Below, piece after piece: positions 1 through 7,002 of a stretch of 60,474 nucleotides of DNA. Position 1 is the first letter of the stretch; each line of letters opens with the position of its first letter. The DNA is taken from the IMG/VR virus record IMGVR_UViG_3300008267_000327, positions 1-60,474 of that record; one strand, written 5' to 3'. The notes below the pieces were generated by a model that saw only the letters and a list, made by a program, of their open reading frames with translations, was not told the origin of the DNA and made no database searches. Source of the DNA: a virus. The position numbers were made by a program, and so were the translations under genes.

Positions 1-25
1 TTTTATCACCTCACAATATGATTAA

Positions 26-1027
26 GTGAAAACACTTTTAATTGACGGAAATAATCTCTATATGATTGGGTATAACGGAGTTAGAGATTTGTTTTCACAG
101 AATGAACACATCGGTGGAATTTACCACTTTATTAATACAATCAAAAAGTTTTTAGAAGAACATAATTACGACAAGGTGATTGTGTTTTGGGATAGTGAAT
201 CCAACACTTCTATCAGAAAACAAATTTATCCTACTTACAAGGCGAATAGAAAAAACGAGATGAGTGAAGAACAATACGATTCTTATCTTCACCAAAGACA
301 AAGAGTAAAACAGTATTTAGAAGAAGTATTTGTAAGACAACTTGAAGTTCCCGGAAACGAAGCGGATGATTTAATTGGACAATACTGTAAGATTGCATTA
401 GATGAGAATATAACCATCTTCTCTTCAGATAAGGACCTTACACAGCTCATATCAGAAAGAGTCCAAATTTACTCTCCTATTAAGAAAGAATACTATAAAT
501 TAGGTGATAAGATATCACTTAATAAAGTTGATATCCCCCATCAAAATGTGTTATTAACAAAAGTATTTGTTGGTGATAAGTCAGATAACATCTGTGGTAT
601 TGAGGGTTTAGGTGAAAAAACTTTGGTTAAGTTATTCCCTCAAATGCTGACAAAATACATCACTATAACCGAATTATTGGATAATGCTCGTATTTTACAG
701 CAAGAAAAAAAACCACCAAAAATATTAGAAAAAATTTTGACTGGAACCTCAAAAAATGGTATACTTGGTGAAGAGTTCTACAACACAAATTTAAAGATTG
801 TGGATTTAGGAAATCCACTTGTCACAGATGAGGCAAAAGAATTAGTGGAACAGGTGTATGGAGATACAATTGACCCCACAGATAGGGGATACAAGAATCT
901 AATGAAAATGATGCTTGAAGACGGACTCTTCAAGTATCTACCAAAAGATGATAACGCATGGGTTAATTTCTTGAGACCCTTTTTAAAACTTACAAGAAAA
1001 GAAAAAAGAATAATCAACAAAAACTAA
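26..1027 (+). CDS. rnh: 5'-3' exonuclease / flap endonuclease (T4 RNase H-like)
   Basis: This 333-residue protein reads as a FEN-family 5' nuclease, which removes RNA primers and flaps during phage DNA replication. Seen: the acidic metal-binding residues of the family, D7 in 'LLIDGNN', D56 in 'VFWDSES', E112/D114/D115 in 'GNEADDLIG' and D135/D137 in 'SSDKDLTQ'. The helix-3-turn-helix 'VGDKSDNICGIEGLGEKT' follows at about residues 182-199. The conserved 'YPTYKANR' lies near residue 68. Length is close to T4 RNase H (305 aa). The start is GTG at 26; the region upstream looks like the tail of a preceding gene just outside the window. The helicase gene follows two genes downstream, so this belongs to the replication cluster. 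Identification of the family is firm; equivalence to T4 rnh is by family and context. Confidence 0.92.
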   Translation: MKTLLIDGNNLYMIGYNGVRDLFSQNEHIGGIYHFINTIKKFLEEHNYDKVIVFWDSESNTSIRKQIYPTYKANRKNEMSEEQYDSYLHQRQRVKQYLEEVFVRQLEVPGNEADDLIGQYCKIALDENITIFSSDKDLTQLISERVQIYSPIKKEYYKLGDKISLNKVDIPHQNVLLTKVFVGDKSDNICGIEGLGEKTLVKLFPQMLTKYITITELLDNARILQQEKKPPKILEKILTGTSKNGILGEEFYNTNLKIVDLGNPLVTDEAKELVEQVYGDTIDPTDRGYKNLMKMMLEDGLFKYLPKDDNAWVNFLRPFLKLTRKEKRIINKN

Positions 1028-1034
1028 AATAAAC

Positions 1035-1487
1035 ATGAAAGAGCAACAAGACAGCACAAAACTCGAGTTTCTTTTGACACTGAATGACAACATCATTGTT
1101 CAAAGATTTTTTAACGTGAGAGGGTTCAACCCAAAGGCTAAAAACTCATTAGAGTTATATAGCTTCATGAAAAGTATCAAAGAAAGTCTGAGTTATGACT
1201 TGAAAATGAAAACAGTTATCTATATGATGGATAACAAAGACGCGATAATGCATGACCCAAATGTGATGAGCACTTCTTACACAGATGATGCGGAATACTT
1301 CAATCTTTATGTGAAGTTGGGAGAACAGACAATTTGTCACAGAATTTTCGACGGAAAGATGTTTCCACCAAAAGTTCGTTATACGGTTGACGTAAGACCG
1401 TTCTTGAAAGAAATCTTGAGAGGATTGACTGACATCTTTTCAGATTACAAACTAACTTACAAATATTTGGATTATCAGTTGGCTTAA
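1035..1487 (+). CDS. conserved-looking hypothetical protein between exonuclease and helicase
   Basis: A 150-residue soluble protein that I do not recognise. It starts with ATG 7 nt after the exonuclease stop and is followed by the DnaB-type helicase after 35 nt, so it is probably co-transcribed with replication genes. No membrane segment, signal peptide or cysteine motif is visible; composition is mixed with many charged residues. Its position between a T4 rnh-like gene and a gp41-like gene would suit a replication accessory protein such as a helicase loader, but nothing in the sequence shows this and it remains an inference from location only. Confidence 0.8.
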   Translation: MKEQQDSTKLEFLLTLNDNIIVQRFFNVRGFNPKAKNSLELYSFMKSIKESLSYDLKMKTVIYMMDNKDAIMHDPNVMSTSYTDDAEYFNLYVKLGEQTICHRIFDGKMFPPKVRYTVDVRPFLKEILRGLTDIFSDYKLTYKYLDYQLA

Positions 1488-1522
1488 AAGATATTTATCA
1501 ATAAAAGGGGGCACCATACATT

Positions 1523-2854
1523 ATGAAAAAAAACTTTGATTATTTAGGGAACACATTTCAGATTCAGTTGATTAGTCAACTCATTATCGACAAATCATTT
1601 GCGAATTCAATAATGGATGTTTTGGACCCCAACTACTTTGATAACAAGTATTTCAAAATCATTATCCAATTAACAAAAGAGTATTACAAAAAGTATGAAT
1701 CAACACCATCTTTTGATACCCTTGAACAACTAATTAAGTCAGAAATTACTCAAGAATTGGTTGCTAAGATTGTGTTGGATACCTTAAAACAAGTAAAAGA
1801 TGCTCCGTTTGAAGGAAGCATGTTTGTCCAAGAAAAGGCATTAAAATTCTGTAAACAACAAGAATTACAGAAGGTAATGGAGAAGGCTCAGAAAATAATT
1901 TCTGAAGGAGATTTTGAATCTTATGACAAGGTGGAGGGTTTAGTTAGAGATGCTTTACAAGTGGGACAAACAGATAATGGTATAACAGATATCTTCTCGG
2001 GTTTGGATGAAGTTTTGAATGAAGATTACAGACATCCGATACCTATGGGAATCCCCGGAATTGATAAATTACTTAAAGGTGGACTGGCGAAAGGTGAGAT
2101 AGGGGTTATACTTGCACCAACCGGAGTAGGTAAAACAACTATCTTAACCAAAATCGCAAACACGGCTTTCAATCTTGGATACAATGTTCTTCAAATATTT
2201 TTTGAAGATAATCCAAAAATTGTTCAGAGAAAACACTTCACTCTTTGGACGGGAATTGAACCGGACAACCTCAACCAACACAGAGAAACTGTGATGTCTA
2301 AAGTTGAAGAGATTAAGAACACAATGCAAAACAGACTGATTTTACAAAAGTTAGCATCTGACACATACAATATGACCAATATTAAAAATATGGTTAGAAA
2401 GATGATTGCGGATGGAACAAAGATTGATTTGATTATGTTAGATTACATTGATTGTGTTACCCCTGAATCATCAAGTAAAGATGAATGGAAGGCGGAAGGT
2501 TCTGTAATGAGAGGGTTTGAAGCTATGTGTCACGAACTAAATTTGGTAGGATGGACCGCAACTCAAGGAAATAGAAGTTCAATTTCATCTGAGGTTGTAA
2601 CAACAGACCAAATGGGAGGTTCAATTAAGAAAGCACAAGTTGGACACGTAATTATATCAATCGCTAAAACTCTTCAACAAAAAGAACTTAACTTAGCAAC
2701 AATTGCTATCACAAAATCTAGATTGGGTAAAGATGGTGTAGTGTTTGAGAATTGTAAATTTAATAATGAACTACTTGAGATAGACATTGAGTCCTCCGTA
2801 ACATTCTTAGGATTTGAAGAACAACAAGAAGAAAGAAAAAAAGAAATGGATTGA
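1523..2854 (+). CDS. replicative DNA helicase, DnaB/T4 gp41 family
   Basis: A 443-residue RecA-fold helicase that would unwind DNA ahead of the replication fork with the primase encoded at 37000-37893. Seen: an N-terminal helical domain typical of DnaB (residues 1-150), Walker A 'APTGVGKTT' near residue 198, Walker B 'LIMLDYID' near 303, and a later 'ATQGNR' sensor-like motif. Length matches DnaB/gp41 proteins (430-475 aa). A TATTTATC box at 1492-1499, inside the gap from the upstream gene, may be a promoter; a purine-rich GGGGG stretch precedes the start. The final codons overlap the TTG start of the next gene by 4 nt. The helicase looks intact. Confidence 0.93.
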   Translation: MKKNFDYLGNTFQIQLISQLIIDKSFANSIMDVLDPNYFDNKYFKIIIQLTKEYYKKYESTPSFDTLEQLIKSEITQELVAKIVLDTLKQVKDAPFEGSMFVQEKALKFCKQQELQKVMEKAQKIISEGDFESYDKVEGLVRDALQVGQTDNGITDIFSGLDEVLNEDYRHPIPMGIPGIDKLLKGGLAKGEIGVILAPTGVGKTTILTKIANTAFNLGYNVLQIFFEDNPKIVQRKHFTLWTGIEPDNLNQHRETVMSKVEEIKNTMQNRLILQKLASDTYNMTNIKNMVRKMIADGTKIDLIMLDYIDCVTPESSSKDEWKAEGSVMRGFEAMCHELNLVGWTATQGNRSSISSEVVTTDQMGGSIKKAQVGHVIISIAKTLQQKELNLATIAITKSRLGKDGVVFENCKFNNELLEIDIESSVTFLGFEEQQEERKKEMD

Positions 2855-3408
2855 CTGAAATAAGTAAAATAATACTCATAGAACCCCTCCCTTTTTTAAT
2901 GGAAGACCTCAAAACATGTTATAGTGAATTAAATAAAAGGCATGAGATACATTTTTTAAACATTGGTATAGTAACACAAGACAATCTTCAAAACAATAAA
3001 ATGACAATTATATCAGATAAAAATTCTGAGAGTGAATTAAAAATTACAAGTCCTTTAGCGTCATTTGTAAATAGAAAATCAATAGACGGAGATGCTCAAA
3101 AAATGACTATTGAAGTGAAAACAAAAACCTTCAATTCTCTTTGTGAAGAATTACAGTTGATTGAAATTGAAGAATTACATGTTGATACCGAAGGATATGA
3201 CTATGAAATACTTTTAAGTATTAATACTGATACAATTAAAATAAAAAAAATATATTTTGAAATATGGGCGTTCAATGAAGATGATATCAATGGTTTAATA
3301 AATACAGGTAGTAATTTACTTCCAAAAATTGAAAATAAATATATTGACTACACGAAAGAAATTGTATCAATGGACAGAATGCCAACATATTATTATTATA
3401 AAAATTAA
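2851..3408 (+). CDS. FkbM-family methyltransferase, N-terminally truncated
   Basis: This 185-residue protein resembles the C-terminal two thirds of FkbM-type SAM-dependent O-methyltransferases. Seen: 'IILIEPLPFLMEDL' at residues 7-20, matching the acidic post-I motif of the family, then 'LHVDTEGYDYEIL' near residue 110, the family's hallmark, followed by 'KIYFEIW'. Missing: the N-terminal glycine-rich motif (D-x-G-A-N-x-G) that binds SAM; the frame begins right after where it should be. The only available start is TTG at 2851, overlapping the helicase stop by 4 nt. This looks like a gene whose 5' end was lost when it came to lie against the helicase. It may be inactive. FkbM enzymes usually methylate sugars, so a surface or glycan role would be the family expectation. 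Confidence 0.7.
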   Translation: MTEISKIILIEPLPFLMEDLKTCYSELNKRHEIHFLNIGIVTQDNLQNNKMTIISDKNSESELKITSPLASFVNRKSIDGDAQKMTIEVKTKTFNSLCEELQLIEIEELHVDTEGYDYEILLSINTDTIKIKKIYFEIWAFNEDDINGLINTGSNLLPKIENKYIDYTKEIVSMDRMPTYYYYKN

Positions 3409-3429
3409 GATATTAAATATCTTGTTTTT
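3407..3429 (+). terminator. probable intrinsic terminator after methyltransferase gene
   Basis: A 7-bp stem AAGATAT/ATATCTT with a 3-nt loop is followed by G and TTTTT. It overlaps the stop codon of the methyltransferase. It is AU-rich, so termination strength is uncertain. Confidence 0.5.
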
Positions 3430-3463
3430 CCAAAAAAAACTTATTATTTTTTAATAGAAATTG

Positions 3464-3492
3464 AGGTCGCTTTATCGGCGACCTTATATTTA
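3464..3492 (+). terminator. GC-richer hairpin, possible terminator
   Basis: A 7-bp stem AGGTCGC/GCGACCT with loop TTTATCG precedes a weak U-rich tail (TATATTT). It stands out from the AT-rich gap before the HNH gene. It could terminate transcription or mark the edge of the inserted endonuclease gene. Confidence 0.5.
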
Positions 3493-3521
3493 ATATTAAA
3501 TAACTCTTTTTTAATTAAAAA

Positions 3522-4070
3522 ATGAATATAACAAATTCAGTGGAGAATATATTATCAGTCGACTGCCCGGTGTGTGGTAAATTAAAAACTTACAAAACAA
3601 TAAAGGGATATAACAAATGTAAAACCAAACCTTGTAAAAGTTGTGCTAATTCACTTAAAAACGGTGGTGATGGTAATATTCATCCTTTTGATGGGTTAAA
3701 AAAATGTGTCAAATGTGATGAAGTAAAATCAGTAGATTTTTTTCATCGGTATAAGAAAACCAATAGATATCATAGTTTGTGTATGGAATGTAAAAAACAG
3801 GCATTTAGAAATTACCAAAAAGAATTTGGTAGGTTCGCCAGACACGGAATTACTAAAAATGACTATGAAGAAATGTATAAAGAACAAAATGGAGAATGTT
3901 TTACCTGTGGAGTGAATTATGATGTTTTATATATAGACCATAACCACACAACAGGTTTAGTTAGAAAGCTACTATGTAGGGATTGTAACTCGGCGTTAGG
4001 ATTATTAAAAGAAAATAAAAAAACAATAAACAATTTAATTAAATATTTAGAAAATTATGGAAATATCTAG
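3522..4070 (+). CDS. HNH endonuclease with Endonuclease VII-type fold (putative homing endonuclease)
   Basis: This 182-residue protein ends in a recombination endonuclease VII-type HNH domain: 'CFTCG' near residue 127, 'YIDHNHTTG' near 144, then 'LLCRDCNSALG'. The paired CxxC motifs bind structural zinc and DHNH is the catalytic core. In front are two more cysteine clusters, 'CPVCG' plus 'CKSCAN' (residues 18-45) and 'CVKCDE' plus 'CMECKK' (60-90), likely zinc fingers for DNA recognition. The 3' end overlaps the start of the ribonucleotide reductase gene by 14 nt, as expected for a free-standing homing gene lodged beside a conserved metabolic gene. A second HNH gene lies just past the reductase. 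Confidence 0.85.
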   Translation: MNITNSVENILSVDCPVCGKLKTYKTIKGYNKCKTKPCKSCANSLKNGGDGNIHPFDGLKKCVKCDEVKSVDFFHRYKKTNRYHSLCMECKKQAFRNYQKEFGRFARHGITKNDYEEMYKEQNGECFTCGVNYDVLYIDHNHTTGLVRKLLCRDCNSALGLLKENKKTINNLIKYLENYGNI

Positions 4071-5757
4071 TCGCATTTTAAGTGAAATAACGGTGCACAT
4101 GAAATATTCAAAATACCAACCTGAGTTAAAAAGAAGGGAAACTTGGTATGAATTAGTAACAAGAAATATGGAGATGCATATCAAATCGTATCCCCATTTA
4201 GAACAAGAGATAAGAGACAACTATCAGTTCGTCTATAATAAGCAGGTGTTACCATCTATGAGGTCAATGCAATTTGCGGGTAAACCAATTGAAAATGAAA
4301 GAACAAGAAGATGGTTGGTTGCAGATTCAATTGAAGGTTGGGCCGACGCTGTTAAAGTATTGGTTAAATCATATTTCTTTGGAGGTTCAAAGATTGAATT
4401 TGATTTCAGTGATATCAGACCAAAGGGGGCGAGACTAGTAACATCAGGTGGTAAGGCACCAGGTCCTCAACCACTTAAAGAGTGTTTGATTAAACTTGAA
4501 GGTATATTAGAGGCAAAAGAAGATGGAGATAGGTTGAGTCCAATAGAAGCCCACGATATGATTTGTCATATTGCTGACGCGGTTCTTAGCGGAGGCATCC
4601 GGAGGGCAGCTCTGATAAGTTTGTTCTCTGCAACAGATGATGAAATGATTAGTTGTAAATCAGGTGCTTGGTGGGAAAAACATCCACAAAGAGGTAGAGC
4701 AAATAACTCGGCATTATTACTCCGTCACAAAATCACCAAAGATTATTTTATGGACCTTTGGAAAAGAATTGAGGCAAGTGGTGCGGGAGAACCCGGAATT
4801 TATTTCACAAATGATAAAGATTGGGGAACTAACCCTTGTTGTGAGATTGCTTTAAGACCGTTTCAATTTTGCAACCTTTGCGAAGTAAATGTTTCAAATG
4901 TTGTAAATCAAGAAGATTTTGAATCTAGAATTAAAGCTGCTACGTTTATAGGAACATTACAAGCAGGATATACAAACTTCCACTACCTTAGACCAATTTG
5001 GCAAAGAACAACTGAAAAGGACGCCCTTATTGGAGTATCAATGACAGGTATTGGTTCAGGCGCTGTATTGGCTTTGGATATGAAAACCGGAGCAAAGATT
5101 GTTAAAGCGGAGAACGAGAGGGTTGCAGGATTATTAGGCATCAATAAGGCGGCAAGAACAACAACTGTTAAACCTGCCGGAACAACATCATTAACGCTTG
5201 GAACCTCTTCAGGTATTCACGCTTGGCACAATGAATATTATATAAGAAGAGTTAGAGTTGGAAAAAACGAGGCAATATATGGTTATTTGAGAGACAATCA
5301 CCCCGAGTTGATTGAAGATGAATACTTCCGTCCACACGACACAGCAGTCATTGGTATCCCACAAAAAGCTCCGGAAGGTTCTATATTGAGGAATGAATCA
5401 CCAATTCAATTGTTGGAAAGAGTTAAAAGAGTTCATATGGAATGGATTAAACCCGGACACAGAGGTGGTAGCAACTCACATAATGTATCTGCAACAATTT
5501 CAGTAAGGGAGCATGAATGGCCTGCTGTAGGTGAATGGATGTGGACTGAACGTGAACATTATAATGGTTTATCTGTACTCCCCTTCGACGGAGGAAGTTA
5601 TACCCAGGCACCTTTTGAGGACTGTACCAAAGAAAAATACGAAGAGTTAATGGAAACACTAAAAGATGTTGATTTATCTAAAATAGAAGAATTAGATGAT
5701 GATACACAGTTAGGTGCGGAACTCGCGTGTAGCGGTGCGGGATGTGCGGTAGTATAA
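4057..5757 (+). CDS. nrdJ: adenosylcobalamin-dependent (class II) ribonucleotide reductase with internal deletion
   Basis: Class II reductase converting ribonucleotides to deoxyribonucleotides with B12 as radical source. Seen in 566 residues: N259, C261 and E263 in 'TNPCCEIALRPFQFC', matching the radical cysteine and its partners (N406/C408/E410 in Lactobacillus leichmannii RTPR), C272 matching C419, and the C-terminal shuttle pair C558/C563 in 'CSGAGC'. Missing: after 'MRSMQFAGKPIE' (residues 68-79) the text jumps to 'TRRWLVADSIEGWADAVK'. The usual intervening segment, with the NNC-type redox cysteine (C119) and the GGGVGFS-like loop, is absent. Since C119 pairs with C419, the encoded enzyme may be inactive. 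The frame is kept across the junction. N- and C-termini look complete. It is flanked by two HNH endonuclease genes. Confidence 0.9.
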   Translation: MEISSRILSEITVHMKYSKYQPELKRRETWYELVTRNMEMHIKSYPHLEQEIRDNYQFVYNKQVLPSMRSMQFAGKPIENERTRRWLVADSIEGWADAVKVLVKSYFFGGSKIEFDFSDIRPKGARLVTSGGKAPGPQPLKECLIKLEGILEAKEDGDRLSPIEAHDMICHIADAVLSGGIRRAALISLFSATDDEMISCKSGAWWEKHPQRGRANNSALLLRHKITKDYFMDLWKRIEASGAGEPGIYFTNDKDWGTNPCCEIALRPFQFCNLCEVNVSNVVNQEDFESRIKAATFIGTLQAGYTNFHYLRPIWQRTTEKDALIGVSMTGIGSGAVLALDMKTGAKIVKAENERVAGLLGINKAARTTTVKPAGTTSLTLGTSSGIHAWHNEYYIRRVRVGKNEAIYGYLRDNHPELIEDEYFRPHDTAVIGIPQKAPEGSILRNESPIQLLERVKRVHMEWIKPGHRGGSNSHNVSATISVREHEWPAVGEWMWTEREHYNGLSVLPFDGGSYTQAPFEDCTKEKYEELMETLKDVDLSKIEELDDDTQLGAELACSGAGCAVV

Positions 5758-5777
5758 TAAAAAATAAAAATTACATA

Positions 5778-5803
5778 AAGCCGGGTGAATTACCCGGCTT
5801 TTT
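5778..5803 (+). terminator. intrinsic terminator after nrdJ
   Basis: A perfect 9-bp stem AAGCCGGGT/ACCCGGCTT with a 5-nt loop GAATT is followed by a T run. It ends the reductase transcript. A GTG at 5785 lies inside the stem and is an unlikely start for the following HNH gene. Confidence 0.9.
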
Positions 5804-5816
5804 CTATTATAGGTGA

Positions 5817-5824
5817 TATTTATA
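5817..5824 (+). promoter_or_regulatory. TATTTATA promoter-like element
   Basis: TATTTATA lies 14 nt before the ATG at 5839 and just after the nrdJ terminator. The same box precedes many virion genes in this window. Its position supports ATG 5839 as the start of the HNH gene. Confidence 0.5.
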
Positions 5825-5838
5825 GTAAAACACCTATA

Positions 5839-6354
5839 ATGTTATTAAAAGAAAATGCAATAAGAAAAGAAAGAATCTATAAAGGTAAAAATAGATATTA
5901 TAATTTTATTTTCCTATGTTCTGGCTGTGGTAAAGAATTAAATGTTCAATCCTCTTCACTTAAAACACACTCAGGTAAGTGTATGAGATGTACACAACTA
6001 AAAGAGCCGTATAAATACATTTATAATGAGTTGAAATTACATAAAAAAAGAACTACTCCGGTTGAATTAACATTTGAAGAATTTCTTGAAATAATTAAGT
6101 CGAGAGAATGCCATTATTGTGGTGAAAAATTGATTTATGAAGAGTATTCTAGGGTTTGGGGTAAAACAAATAGTAGGGCACATCAACTTGATAGGAAAAA
6201 TAATGATTTAGGTTATACAAAAGATAACGTTGTTACTTGTTGTTGGGAGTGTAATAGATTGAAATCAGATAGATTTACTTATGAAGAATTCATTCAGTTA
6301 TCACCAATCTTAAAAAAAATAACAAATGAAAGAAAACAAAAAGGAACAACCTAA
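5839..6354 (+). CDS. HNH endonuclease (second putative homing endonuclease)
   Basis: A 171-residue protein from ATG 5839; a longer reading from GTG 5785 would begin inside a terminator stem and is rejected. Seen: an N-terminal zinc cluster 'CSGCGKEL' plus 'CMRC', and a C-terminal HNH module with 'CHYCGEKL', then 'HQLDRKNNDLGYTKDN', then 'CCWECNRLKSD'. This is the usual order zinc pair, H-N catalytic stretch, zinc pair. It sits immediately downstream of the reductase and overlaps the next small gene by 29 nt. Likely a free-standing mobile endonuclease. It is not closely similar to the Endonuclease VII-type protein upstream, so the two were probably acquired separately. Confidence 0.83.
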   Translation: MLLKENAIRKERIYKGKNRYYNFIFLCSGCGKELNVQSSSLKTHSGKCMRCTQLKEPYKYIYNELKLHKKRTTPVELTFEEFLEIIKSRECHYCGEKLIYEEYSRVWGKTNSRAHQLDRKNNDLGYTKDNVVTCCWECNRLKSDRFTYEEFIQLSPILKKITNERKQKGTT

Positions 6355-6508
6355 ACTTCTCCCTTCTTATTATTACTATAACGAACAAGGGTTATTTGTT
6401 TTCACAGAAGAATACCATAAAAATAGAGGATACTGTTGTGGAAATAATTGTTTGCATTGTTGTTTTGAACCTAAAGCGCAAAAAGGGAATACTACAATAA
6501 AAAAATAA
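6326..6508 (+). CDS. small cysteine-rich DUF5522-like protein
   Basis: This 60-residue protein carries 'YYYNEQGLFVFTEEYH' followed by 'GYCCGNNCLHCCF', matching the pattern I know for DUF5522 proteins of Bacteroidota (aromatic strand, then GYCCGNGCRHCP). The cysteines probably bind a metal. Function is unknown. It overlaps the HNH gene by 29 nt in another frame, which suggests the HNH gene was inserted directly upstream. The gene is likely host-derived; cellular homologues are single small proteins of similar length. Confidence 0.75.
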   Translation: MKENKKEQPKLLPSYYYYNEQGLFVFTEEYHKNRGYCCGNNCLHCCFEPKAQKGNTTIKK

Positions 6509-6516
6509 TCAACATA

Positions 6517-6524
6517 TATTTATA
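6517..6524 (+). promoter_or_regulatory. TATTTATA late-promoter-like element, 4 nt before ATG
   Basis: TATTTATA ends 4 nt before the ATG at 6529 of the gp25-like gene, the first gene of the baseplate cluster. If it is the -10-like element, the mRNA would begin at or very near the start codon. No TTTG box sits 19-20 nt upstream. Confidence 0.55.
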
Positions 6525-6528
6525 ACAT

Positions 6529-6996
6529 ATGGCAGACGGTATTACATATGGTATAAATTTTCCCTTTAGAGATTCTTTGACTGGTGAGTATTTACAACTT
6601 ACACAATATCAAAAGGACGAGATAAGGGCGGATTTAATCCACCTTTTACTTACAAGAAAGGGGTCAAGGTATTATTTACCAACTTTTGGAACTAGAATAT
6701 ATGAATTTATTTTTGAACCTTTTGATGGTTTAACTTTTGACGCAATCGAGTCAGATATTAGAGACGCAATTACCACATTTATGCCAAATCTAATTGTTAA
6801 TAACATAACAATAGAACCAGCATCAATTGAGGATGAATCACCTGCAGGGGCATCTAGTTCTGTTATTGATGATGTTCCATATATATTTAGAGTTCCGGGT
6901 AAAGGAACTGCTGACTATACCGCAAAAATTAAAATAGATTACTCTACAGATTCTGCAACATTTGCTCAGAGTGATTTTGTAATTATTAATATTTAA
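6529..6996 (+). CDS. baseplate wedge protein, T4 gp25-like
   Basis: This 155-residue protein matches the gp25/IraD-like baseplate family, which forms the core of the wedge in contractile tails next to the gp6 homologue. Seen: an N-terminal 'GINFPFRDS', a helical region 'KDEIRADLIHLLLTRKGSR', then the conserved 'YYLPTFGTRIYEFIFEP' and 'AIESDIRDAITTFMPN'. Family members run 110-160 residues, so length fits. It is followed after 6 nt by the gp6-like gene, the standard order in contractile-tail phages, and opens the structural cluster. Confidence 0.9.
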   Translation: MADGITYGINFPFRDSLTGEYLQLTQYQKDEIRADLIHLLLTRKGSRYYLPTFGTRIYEFIFEPFDGLTFDAIESDIRDAITTFMPNLIVNNITIEPASIEDESPAGASSSVIDDVPYIFRVPGKGTADYTAKIKIDYSTDSATFAQSDFVIINI

Positions 6997-7002
6997 AATA
7001 AC

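Noticed and set aside
4057-5757. Group I intron or intein in nrdJ
   Set aside because: The gene has lost sequence and not gained it. No intron core or intein splice motifs are visible.
5785-5838. GTG start extending the second HNH gene upstream
   Set aside because: It lies within the stem of the nrdJ terminator, and ATG 5839 has a promoter-like box at suitable distance.
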